A program made the translations under genes and the position numbers. DNA of 64,000 nucleotides from Anthonomus grandis grandis (Eukaryota; Arthropoda; Insecta; Coleoptera; Curculionidae). The stretch covers positions 29,942,227 to 30,006,226 of the forward strand of contig NC_065546.1 of NCBI RefSeq assembly GCF_022605725.1. The letters are read 5' to 3'. Positions 55,276 through 64,000 of the stretch are shown here, piece after piece; positions within the stretch are counted from its first letter, which is position 1; every line of letters starts with the position of its first letter. Under the pieces are notes generated by a model. It did no database searches. It worked only from the letters and a program-made list of their open reading frames with translations, and was not told the origin of the DNA.

Positions 55276-57365
55276 ATGGCAACCAAATTTTCTTTAGAGG
55301 AAGATGAAAAGTTCATTGATCTTGTACGAGAATATCCTCCATTGTACACTGTGAAGAGTAAAAGTTTTAAGGATAATGTTGTGAAAACTAATATATGGAA
55401 AGAAATTGGAGAAAAACTTCACAGGACAGGTAAGGGCATATTTATTATTATAAGAAAATAACACGTTTCATGTATTGCACATATTATATTTTGACAATAA
55501 TAATATTACTCGACACGAGACACCATATTGTCTTGCCATGGTACAGCCCCAATAGTATTAAAATAGATTTTAAAGTTATCTCTAACCTCAAATGCTTCAT
55601 ATGATGCTCTTTTGTCGCAAGTGGCGGTTAATTTTAACATACTTTCTTTTGGAAAATCCGGAACTCTATTGGCATTTTCGTTTGGACAAGAAATTTTTGC
55701 CCTTCGAAGCATGTTGTGCAATATACAAGCAGAAACTATTATGTTGTCAGCTACCTCTGGAGCCACGGTTATGGGTGTGTAGAATATTCTAAAGTACTGA
55801 AACATTATACCAAATGCATTTTCTGATGTTCTTCTGGTCCTGGAATATCTGTAGTTATAAATGGCTTTTTTCTTGTCATGCTTTGCTTGATTTTGTGAAT
55901 ATGGTTTTATCATATTTGTTGTTAAACTGAATGTCTCGTCCCCCAATATTACATGAGGTTGCTGCATATTAGTACTTCTGATATGCAACTTCTGCTTTCT
56001 TATGTTTGATTTTATAAATATCCCCGCATCGCCCTCTCTTCCATAGGATCCTACGTCAATTGCAACAAATCTATACCTTGCATCGACGACTGCTAGCAGA
56101 ACAATTGAATGAAAGTTTTTGTAATTAAAATAGAGAGATCCTGTATTGGATGGACAACGAATTCTTATGTGTTTACCATCAATCGATGCACAACAATTTG
56201 GGTAATTCCATAAGCTATTAAAATCTGAAGCATTTGCCTCCATTTGTTCTTTACTAGGCTGAGGTAAATAGATATGAAGCACATGTTTAATAATACTTTG
56301 AAGAACTTGTTTTACACATATGCTAATCCAACTATGGTGAATTCTGTATTAAAAGGATAGTGACTTGTATGACTCTCTAGTTGCCAAGAACCTGCAATAA
56401 AAATATTGCGCATTAGTGTACTAAAATTCTTCTTCCAATGACTTATTCTTGATTTGGATTTTTAGATGTGGAATGTAAAAATAGGTGGAAGTCTATAAGA
56501 TATTACTACCAAAGAAAGAGAAAGGACTAAACCAAAGGCACGGGTACAGGATCTCAAAGAACAGATGACACTGAGGACTCATTCCTGAAGAAATTTAAAC
56601 ATCTCCGCTTTTTGGATTCTACATCATTGGATGAAAGAAGGTATTTACTCAAAACTTTAAAATCCTTAAAATCCCTCTGCTTTGATAGTGGGAAACAATT
56701 ACTTTTTCTTTATTCCAGCACAATAAATAATACCCAAGATAGCATTCAATAAGAATCGGATGTTTCGCAAGATAAAACACAATCTGAGCAGCTGGAAAAG
56801 GAAAACCATGAGGATGAAACCCAATGTGATATAGAAACAGCAATATCTGAACATACTGAAACCTCAAATAGTTCAAAGCGATGTAAGGATACTGAGGAAA
56901 TCAATATTGAAACTCCACAAAAAAAAGAAAACCACACATTTAAAAGACAAAAACATGATAGTTCTAAGCGAAATTAGAAAGGGACGAGAAGAAAGAACTG
57001 CTCTTTTACGCCATTTATTAGATAAAGAGAAGACTGCAACCCAACCAACCGAGTCAATGGACCATGCAATAAATATGTTTTTTAATGGTGTGGCATCAAC
57101 ATTTTCCAAATTTTCACCAATCAATGAAGCAAAAATCAAAGCCGAAATTATGTCCCTCGTTTCAAAATATGAAATTGATGAAATTACGCAACAAGAAATT
57201 GAATCCTTTACTAATAAACAATGGTCCAATACATCAGCGCACCAAGGATACTATTCCGAGTCAAATTCAAATTCAGCATCAAATGCCAATTTTCGCAGCC
57301 AGACTGCCGCATCTGGGGCCATCTCGAATGTTTTCTCAGAAGAACCACAGTATGAACGTTTATGA
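55276..57365 (+). pseudogene. MADF/BESS-like protein of the Harbinger element (three exons)
   Basis: A DNA-binding accessory protein of insect Harbinger elements. Exon 1 (55276-55429) starts MATKFSLEEDEKFIDLVREY and ends at donor G-GTAAGG. Exon 2 (56466-56640) continues in frame with DVECKNRWKSIRYYYQRKRK, completing a MADF domain of about 70 residues. Exon 3 (56719-57365) has an acidic Gln/Glu-rich linker. It ends in a BESS-like region (DHAINMFFNGVASTFSKFSP, then INEAKIKAEIMSLVSKYEID). Splice phases agree at both junctions. Defects: a TAA after QRKRKD, a TAA after NTQDSIQ, and a frameshift near 56955. Confidence 0.75.
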
Positions 57366-57760
57366 ATATTGTTAAACATGCATTTAACATAAATAAGTTC
57401 TATAAATAAAGTAAAAGTGCTTTATATTACTTTTATAATTTACCTTAAAGTCAAGCTGAGTTTTTCTTCTGGACTATTTAGATTTTGACGTCTGTTGTAA
57501 GGATGTTTGGAAATATCAGCTCTTATATAATCTAACACTAATTGAAATAATTCTGTGGATAGTCGAAAATATTCCCGAAATTTGTAGTCGTTTCCAAATG
57601 GTCTTTTTTCTATTGTTACTTTATAAGCCTCTTCCAAACACCTATTAGAAAACATTCGATTTTCAGTTGTGTTTTGGCGACGACAACTAATTAAACTCAG
57701 AAGATCCAATTCATGTTCTTCTTCATCAATAAGCATCGCCAGCAAAAATTTTTTAAACAT
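55506..57760 (-). pseudogene. Harbinger transposase (DDE_Tnp_4), two exons
   Basis: Exon 1 (57760-57444) starts MFKKFLLAMLIDEEEHELDL, has FREYFRLSTELFQLVLDYI, and ends SPEEKLSLTLR at donor AG-GTAAAT. Exon 2 (56391-55506) begins after TTATTGCAG and joins as FLATRESYKSLSF. Catalytic blocks follow: CCASIDGKHIRIRCPSN (first Asp), VVDARYRFVAIDVGSYGREG, HVILGDETFSL (second Asp), and SRTRRTSENAFGIMFQYFRI (Glu). It ends with ILHNMLRRA and a long tail. One in-frame TAA lies just after KSLSF. A one-base shift to the main frame is not needed, since HHSWISICVKQVLQSI reads through. Otherwise intact from 56282 on. Confidence 0.85.
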
Positions 57761-57952
57761 AATGATTATTCTTATATTATACACTATAAATATATGAAAA
57801 TGTAACAAAATACGTTTGTCTCCATCTGCACCCACCAGCATACAATTAGGAACTAACAAAACACTTGAAACTATGAAAACTACCGTGCGTCGATCAAGGT
57901 AGATTCTGTTGAACGTTTATGCTATGCGTCGTGCAGTGTTCTAACAAACCGT

Positions 57953-58183
57953 AGCTTAACGATGCGATATTTAATCTACGGATGCTCTGTTCTACCCTCT
58001 ATAATGAAAAACTCTTGTTTTATTGTGTATTTATTTTTGAAGATGTACTGTTTGATTTTTGTAGTATTTCTTAATAGTTTTAGCAGTTTCTTTAACAGAT
58101 TTAACGTCAAGATATTAAATTTTTAATATAAGGTAGGTTCTAGAAGTATATATATTTGATAAGGCTTTTTTTTACATTTAGAT
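57953..58183. other. no gene seen
   Basis: Short AT-rich flank between the Harbinger right end and the hairpin motif. It may be the 3' end of a retroelement whose remainder is not recognised. Confidence 0.4.
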
Positions 58184-58262
58184 CTGATGATGCCCTGATG
58201 CAGGGCAAAATACGTTCAATCAATTTAATACACCCCTTTGTCTGTGACTTCGACTTTGTGTT
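58184..58262 (+). ncRNA. hammerhead-like hairpin, copy B (CTGATGA intact)
   Basis: Reads CTGATGATGCCCTGATGCAG and GGCAAAATACG, then CCCCTTTGTCTGTGACTTCG. The stem GCCCTG-AT-GCAGGGC is perfect and CTGATGA is intact, but the GAAA position reads AAAA. Copy A at 51879-51956 keeps the opposite half, so the two together suggest CTGATGA-stem-GAAAC as the ancestral form. Confidence 0.4.
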
Positions 58263-59217
58263 TTTGTTTTGTATTTTGATTCCTCAATTAGGATAATTTT
58301 GACGAGTTTGCTTTATTATCCATCTTTAGAAAAAGCTTATTAAACTCTCTTAAAAATGCATAGGCCGAACAACCAACATAATAAGATTTTTTGAGCCGAA
58401 ACCGGTCCACAGAAAATTGGTTCTTTTACTGGTACAGGAGGTGTAAAGAATATCTTTATTAAAAACAAAACAGATTTTCGTAATTTATCAAACAAACAAG
58501 GTGTAATAGTTGGCAATTTTTACCCTCGCCTGCCTTAACCCCCTCCGCTTAATCCAATGTAACAGAATGTAAGGTAACTACCGAATTCTGTAAAGGCGCG
58601 CCAAAGTTTTTGATATTCAGGCGGGCCCGACAATAAAACGTAATGGTCGCTCTTTTACCTTCATTTCCTGAAATTGGCAGTGGATTTCCAGATATTATTT
58701 TTACGGAGACCGTAAAAGTTTCCCGATAGCAGAACGGCACCAATTACGTTCGATCGCACGGTAATAAGCCCATCTGACCGATTATAGTAGCAAATATTAT
58801 ACTGATTCTTAGTCTTAATCAATTCTAGATCGATATAATTTGACTTATAATTTACCTTGCGGCATTGATCACTAACTTCTATTATTAATCAGTACAGGCT
58901 TACATAAGCTTAAGTATAAGTGTGAATATACAAATGCTCAACATTTTTACAAGCGACGTAATAATTATTGAATCAATTCCAGAGTTATATTAATCAATGC
59001 AAAATCAGCAATAAATCCTTTGCTGTATTGTAATTATTTTAGTTACTATTACTAATATTTTAATAACTGGACTAACAAGGACTCACGCAGATCATAAAAT
59101 AATCATTTTAAGTCATTGTCAATTAATAATAATCGAAAATTATTGGAACGATAATAAATGGTTTTACAGGCTGATACAGGCTTAAAAATATAAGAAACAA
59201 CTAACGTCAAAATAAGC
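58263..59217. other. no gene seen
   Basis: Contains a GC-richer patch at about 58540-58790 (GGCGCGCC, GGCGGGCCCGAC). A 64-codon open frame on its minus strand has no recognised motif. The rest is AT-rich. Confidence 0.4.
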
Positions 59218-60130
59218 ATGTGCTATAAATGCTATAGATGTGTCCAGAAGGAAGATAAACGTAAATTGTTTGGATTTTCTTGTGATATATGTCGTAAATT
59301 AATACGTAAAAACTGTTCAGGAGTAAGGAGTCCTGAAATACGGGTTTTTATCATAAAGGAAAGATGCTTGCATCACTTCTGCCCAGACTGCTTAGAGTGC
59401 TTTTTGATAATGCCTAAAAAGCATAAAATTAGAGAAGTCTATAACTATTTCTCCTGTTGATCCAATCTAAGATAAAGACCCACTTTCCATTAAGAATATA
59501 GCCGATGTTATTGATAATCAATTAAAAGATTAAGCGGAACTTATTTTTGAAAAACTTAATAAGACAAGCCAGTAAAGAGTTAGTTTAGTTTATGACTACT
59601 TCCAGTGTTCAAAAGCAAGGATGAATGATTAAGTTACCAATGTCTAAATCATTCCAAAACATATTGATTTAAAATTATAGTCTGGAACAGAGTTTCATAT
59701 CAGGTGTTGCAAAGGATACACAAACATCAGCCAGAAATTTTCCCAAGATTTCTACACCATTCTATAACCTGCTTAGTAACTCGAACTTTGTAAAGGGCAC
59801 TAATAAAAACTACACATCTCTATTGGCAGCACCTGAAAGGAAATGGATAAATGTTGGAAAAGTAAATCCCCATTGTAGTGAAAATATGATCAAAGCATAT
59901 TTGGAGGCAAATGGTGTGGAGATCCTTATCTGTGAGAAACTTGACGCAAAACACAAGCATATGGTTTCAAAATCGGTGTTTCTTTAAGTTTGAGCAAGAG
60001 AAGATTATTGATAGTGAGTTATGGCCCTTGGGGGTGAATATTAAACCTTCTACGTATCACCATGCTAATAGAGGAAGCTTTAGAAGACAGAATTTTCACG
60101 AAATAGCTCAACACAACCGCAGAGTTTAAA
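59218..60130 (+). pseudogene. LINE ORF1 with PHD-like zinc finger
   Basis: The first frame (59218-59460) reads MCYKCYRCVQKEDKRKLFGF, then SCDICRKLIRKNCSGVRSPE and HHFCPDCLECF. Its C-x2-C, C-x2-C, C and C-x2-C pattern is that of a PHD/RING-like finger found at the start of some insect LINE ORF1 proteins. After decay comes WINVGKVNPHCSENMIKAYL, EANGVEILICEKLDAKHKHM and ELWPLGVNIKP, the usual C-terminal block of that ORF1. Frame breaks are present. The endonuclease at 60278 follows in the expected order. Confidence 0.65.
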
Positions 60131-60169
60131 AACACCAATTAGGACCCTTAATGCTTTTGCAGTGGTAAT

Positions 60170-61700
60170 AATCTTGATATTTTCTTTTTTGCCGAAATAT
60201 GGCTGATAAGTGATGCAGCAGATGGAGAGATTAAATTTCATAATTTTATTCCATGCAGGTGTGACCGTTTAAGTGATATGAGTGCAAACACATGGAGAGG
60301 AGGTGTAATGATTGATATAAAGAATCATCCTTTATTGCAACTTAATTTAAATACTGGACATAGGACCTTGGTTGGCTGCATATATATGCCTCCTGGCTTA
60401 CCCCCATGTATATATGACGAGTTCTGCAGTTCGTTAGATTACATCCTGAACAATGATGCCCATGATGATGTTCTTCTATGTGGTGACTTTAACCTTCCTA
60501 ATGTCTGCTGGGAAAATGATGAATATGGAGCTATTCCCACCCCTTTAAATAGCAAATCTCGTAATACTGATGCCCTTTTGGACTTCTTATTGTACTGATT
60601 TATTACTGGACCTTGTAATTAGTCGTAGCTCAAAGGTGAAAGTAAATGTTTCGATAACATCTATTACTGGATGTGACATCTACCATACAGCCCTAAATTA
60701 AGAGTTTCAAGTGCCTGAAAAGGTACACGAGTTTCCATATAGCTATGCCTATAATGATTTTAAAAATTACAATTACCGTGATAGTAATAATTATTTGTTG
60801 GTACATAAGATATGTTTTATAATTTCCTTAATAGATGTTTTGATATTTTTGTACTTAAGGCAACTGCAAAAAATAGAAAATTTTCTTATTGGTTAAGTCC
60901 TGAACTAAAGGCACTTAAAAAAAGAGAGGACACAAAACTTTTAAAGGAACTAACTCTGTTGAGGACTATATAGTATTCTTTGAAGTTCGAAAATCGTGTA
61001 AAATTTTATATGAAAGTACTTATTATGCACATATCTCAGATTTTGAAGGATCTATATGTATTGATAGTAAACCTTTTTGAAGTTACGTAAATAATAAAAA
61101 ATGGCATTCCAACATGTTTTATTTAGAATTACTAGTGTATTCTATTTGGTTTGCTATCTAAACTATTTAATATATCCTTGTCCACAGGTGTGTTTCCCGA
61201 TATCTAGAAGGTAACTTATATTACTTCTATATATGAGTGGAGAAAAAAGAAATGTAGAGAAATAGGGGTATTTCAAAATTTCCTATTTAGGGCGAAATTT
61301 TTGAACAAATTAATCTTTAGAAAACCTGTCTTTTAAAAATATTTTTTCTACAGACCAACCTATATATATTCCTGGTCGCTCTACTGTTACCAATCTCATA
61401 GCATGTAAATAGATCTTGTTAAAAGTCTTGGAAAGATGATGATGTTAGGTGGATGCCATATATACGGACTTCTCCAAGGCTTTTAACAAGTAAATCATCG
61501 ATTGCTTTTAGGTAAACTTGAAGGCTTGTGAGTTCATAGATATCTTCTTCTTTAATGGATTGCTAACCATTTTTAGGAAGATTTGGAATTCTAAGTTTTC
61601 TGATACAAATTTTGCATCTGGGGTCCCCCAAGGTGTATCAACAGGTATGCTCATCTGTCACCTTTTGGTCGATCTGGTTAGAAAACCAAATTTTTTCTTT
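60170..61700 (+). pseudogene. LINE ORF2: endonuclease and start of RT
   Basis: The endonuclease (open at 60278-60598) reads TWRGGVMIDIKNHPLLQLNL, then LVGCIYMPPGLPPCIYDEFC and DVLLCGDFNLPNVCWEND (the G-D-F-N catalytic block). After a break come DLVISRSSKVKVNVSI and YWLSPELKALKKRED of the linker. RT has RPTYIFPGRSTVTNLIACK, VDAIYTDFSKAFNK (motif A) and SDTNFASGVPQGVSTGMLI (motif B). It stops before the YADD box in a poly(T) run near 61700. CR1/Jockey-like by domain order. Confidence 0.75.
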
Positions 61701-61739
61701 TTTTTTTTTTTAATTATTAGTTATATTTTTAGTTAAGCA

Positions 61740-62490
61740 CAAGGTGGATTTAGACAACTTAGTGAGACTGTATTTATGTGATTAAAAGTAAATGTGAAAA
61801 GGTCGAAAAATCAGCCTTTAAAGATCCTTACCTTAAGGTGTCTGTATCCGGCTTCAACAGACCTGCTCTGGACTTCTTGGGTCTTCTAATTCGGGTTTAA
61901 TCACTGAGAGTGGTTGCGAGTTTGATAAGTAAATCACGATCTGTGATACGGTAAGATTAAGACAACAGTTGCGGAAATAAACGTATAGATCACGACACTG
62001 GAATCAATGCGCGATGATAAAGTGCTAACAAGGAAGTCGTCTTCTCTTTGGTCTCCGTTCAGCACAAACCAAAGGAATTTGGAAATTTAAAGGCTATCGT
62101 ACAGCGCAGATTTATTGTTTTTAAGACTTAGAAAATATTAATTAAGTTGGTTATAATAAAAGGAGAAAATTAAATTAAATGAAATGGTAGTTTTAATTTG
62201 GAGAGAAAAACAAAGAAATATTATAAAAGGAAAAAATTTAAACTATTTGGACGTTCACAAACTAAATGTGGACGGACCACCTTTTCTATTTGATTATTTT
62301 GTAAATAACATAGATAATTTTATATTTGCAAGTCAGTGTTGGACTAGGTTTTTGGTCCGATCTCTAAGCTACTAGATCTATAAAAGCAAAATTTAAAATT
62401 TAAATATATTTTTTACGTTTTGTTGCTACAACGCATGATTCTCCATTGAATTTTGAACATATAAGCACACGACGTTATTAACATTAACAA
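61740..62490. other. no gene recognised
   Basis: The sequence around 61800-62120 is less AT-rich and could belong to an unidentified repeat. The short frame 62184-62375 (WREKQRNIIKGKNLNYLDVH) has no clear family match. Confidence 0.35.
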
Positions 62491-62499
62491 CTAGAAGGA

Positions 62500-62770
62500 C
62501 TTATTTAGATCTTCTCTAAAATCGTAAGTTCCTTAACTAATGCGCCAGAGCTTTTCGGTGTTATTGGATTCCCTGTACCTCAAAGGGTGCTTCGCGTTCA
62601 CTCTCTTTTTAATGAGTCACATTTCGGAAAAAAACTAAGCGTTTAATTCCCCATTAGCCAGAATGTGTACAGAGTGAATTTGCTGCTAGAAAGCACTGAC
62701 GTTTTTAAGCTTTCATTAAATTCATTTAAGGGTAAAGTGAAAATATTTTTAAATAATCAACCTTTGTAAT
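62500..62770 (+). pseudogene. LINE RT C-terminal tail
   Basis: The plus strand reads APELFGVIGFPVPQRVLRVH, then SLFNESHFGKKLSV and KLSLNSFKGKVKIFLNNQPL and stop. This resembles the end of Jockey-type ORF2 (N-x-LP-x-x-I..., S-x-x-x-FK-x-x-x-K-x-x-L). It may be the displaced 3' end of the 59218-61700 element. Confidence 0.4.
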
Positions 62771-62999
62771 GTTTTTGTTTTGGTTTTTATTACTAAAACT
62801 TCACCCATACAATTCATGTTTTTCTCTGAGGTATCTTTAAAATGTGAATGCATGTAAACAAGCTTATGATTGCTCAACATTTTTTTAAATTGTCAATAGT
62901 TCAATATTTTTTCATAGAAATGCTTGGATCTTATCACCATTAATAAACTTCTACTTATATTAATATTATAAGATTAAATCTTTTTTAGTCATCACACGC

Positions 63000-63560
63000 T
63001 TTGGCTCTATGTTTCTTTGGGAAAAATATACATGCGAAGATAGTTTCTTCTTTTAGAACATTTGTAGTACTTAATATGAATGCTATTTAAAATAACATGG
63101 ACTGCATATGTACTCTATTCAGCTTTGAAGCCTCTCTATCTCTAAAATTATTAATGTCAGCCTTAACTTTATCTCTTAAGATATCAGTCCGGTAAGTTTC
63201 TTCCTTCCTCAAAAAAACACTTTTCTATTATATTTCTTCCAAATTTATTGGGAAGCTGTTTCTATATATTCGAGTTACTAAGATATAGTTTGTCTGGTTT
63301 CAGATACAATGTGTTTTTTTTCTCTTATTTCCCCTGTTTTAGCACTGAAGTCACTCACTAAGATAGGTATTTCTTGTTTAGGGAGTTTCTTTATAAGATC
63401 TTTAACCTGAGAGTAAAATCCTTCTCTTTACTGTCCTGAGTGGTAGGTGAATATACCTGTATTATGTTTTCAATGGTTAGTAATACTGATAACTTATTCA
63501 ATTGAAAAGCATGACTCATATTAATTGGCACAAAATTAGTGCTATATCTAGCTGGGGTCA
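63000..63560 (-). pseudogene. RTE-like LINE endonuclease fragment
   Basis: The minus strand reads RYSTNFVPINMSHAFQLNKL, then NIIQVYSPTTQDSKEKDFYS, then LPKQEIPILVSDFSAKTGEI. The I-x-x-V-Q-V-Y-A-P-T and G-D-F-N-A-K-x-G blocks are typical of RTE/BovB-type endonuclease. Here GDFNAK is SDFSAK, so the Gly and Asn are lost while the Asp is kept. A Lys/Arg-rich piece (RDKVKADINNFRDREASKLN) follows at the left. Confidence 0.55.
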
Positions 63561-63679
63561 TCGTCTTCACATTCTGTGTGCATATTCTCTTGAGGTTTTT
63601 TATTATTTATGTTTCCATTCTCATTTGCTCTACTTGGAAACTCCAGACTCATTTAATAAGAACATATCCATAATAAATA

Positions 63680-64000
63680 AATAATGGCTTTATTTCTATT
63701 TTTCTATAGTGTACATAGGCGAAGTCTAGCCAAAGGCTAATCTACTAAACCTATTTAAAAAATGTAAGCAAAATTATTTTAGATAGTACAACAGAAAGAA
63801 AAAAATTAACATTTTTAATGGTAACACTAATATTAATATAAAAATAAACAGATATACACCCATTGGTCCATAAAAATCAAAAAATTATAAAATAAGAAAT
63901 ACCTACTGACAATTTAGCTATTCTGTTTTATTAAAAAATGCAGCTTTAGTTTTTTCTTGAAACCCGCTACTGACATTTCTTTTATAGGATTTGGAACAAG
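63680..64000 (-). pseudogene. LINE 3' end running past the window edge
   Basis: The minus strand starts at the window edge with LVPNPIKEMSVAGFKKKLKL followed by HFLIKQNS and stop. This is like the last residues of Jockey-type ORF2 (W-N-x-LP-x-x-I-K...S-x-x-x-FK-x-K-L-K). It is followed by a 3' region ending in AATAAAGCCATTATTTATTT near 63680. Confidence 0.5.

Larger units (their letters stand above)
55049..57952. mobile_element. PIF/Harbinger element, nearly intact, two genes on opposite strands
   Basis: Inverted ends ACGGTTTGTTAGAACA and its exact complement, with looser similarity further in. The element holds a plus-strand MADF gene in three exons and a minus-strand DDE transposase in two exons. 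The exons interleave: transposase exon 2 lies in MADF intron 1, and MADF exons 2 and 3 lie in the transposase intron. A clean 3-bp target duplication is not obvious. Only a few stops are present, so decay is recent. Confidence 0.88.

Noticed and set aside
55041..57955. Clear 3-bp target duplication of the intact Harbinger
   Set aside because: Left TTA and right TAG/AGC do not match in any register I tried.
58549..58743. 64-codon minus-strand frame in a GC-rich patch
   Set aside because: No motif recognised, and GC-rich sequence opens frames. Kept only as a note in the spacer entry.
1..64000. tRNA or rRNA genes
   Set aside because: I saw no tRNA-like T-arm GGTTCGA context with matching arms and no conserved rRNA core strings, but a covariance search was not possible here.

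Overview
The window is AT-rich eukaryotic DNA packed with transposable elements. I find no host gene, tRNA, rRNA, CRISPR array or bacterial feature. Almost every coding region is a transposon or retrotransposon gene, and most carry stops and frameshifts. The mix (Penelope-like elements, a DIRS-like tyrosine-recombinase retrotransposon, DD41D Tc1/mariner elements, piggyBac, PIF/Harbinger with a MADF partner, a THAP/P-like relic, a Helitron-like relic, Jockey/CR1-like, I-like and RTE-like LINEs) points to an arthropod, most likely an insect. A beetle is plausible but not shown.

Layout: 1.7-8.9 kb holds a Penelope-like element (minus strand) split by a structurally complete DIRS-like element (2799-8401). 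The DIRS element has inverted terminal repeats, an internal complementary region, gag, RT/RNase H and YR, plus a 129-bp tandem array inside a predicted gag intron. 9-12 kb holds a small transposase fragment and a MITE. 12.1-14.9 kb is a DD41D mariner with ~620-bp terminal inverted repeats. 15-25 kb holds LINE fragments, a transposase N-terminal exon, a piggyBac relic and a mariner-tipped element. 26.2-27.2 kb is a near-perfect foldback element made from the 3' end of a mariner. 30-32.4 kb is a THAP/P-element-like relic. 32.8-34.4 kb is a decayed Harbinger element, followed by LINE RT. 35.5-41.3 kb is a piggyBac element broken open by a truncated Harbinger, a DD41D mariner and a Helitron-like insert. 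41.7 kb is a second Penelope-like fragment. 43.2-51.3 kb is an old ~176-bp satellite invaded by a LINE (44.1-48.6 kb, itself cut by a mariner) and by another mariner (49.1-50.1 kb). 52-54.7 kb holds two LINE fragments. 55.0-58.0 kb is a nearly intact Harbinger whose two opposite-strand genes have interleaved exons. 59.2-64 kb holds LINE fragments.

The points most worth following up are: (i) the DIRS element, whose internal complementary region predicts the circle junction and an ATT integration site that fits the split Penelope reading frame; (ii) the satellite-filled gag intron; (iii) Harbinger elements in which the transposase and MADF genes sit in each other's introns, seen in two independent copies; (iv) the ~176-bp satellite hidden under later insertions; and (v) foldback and composite mariner ends.
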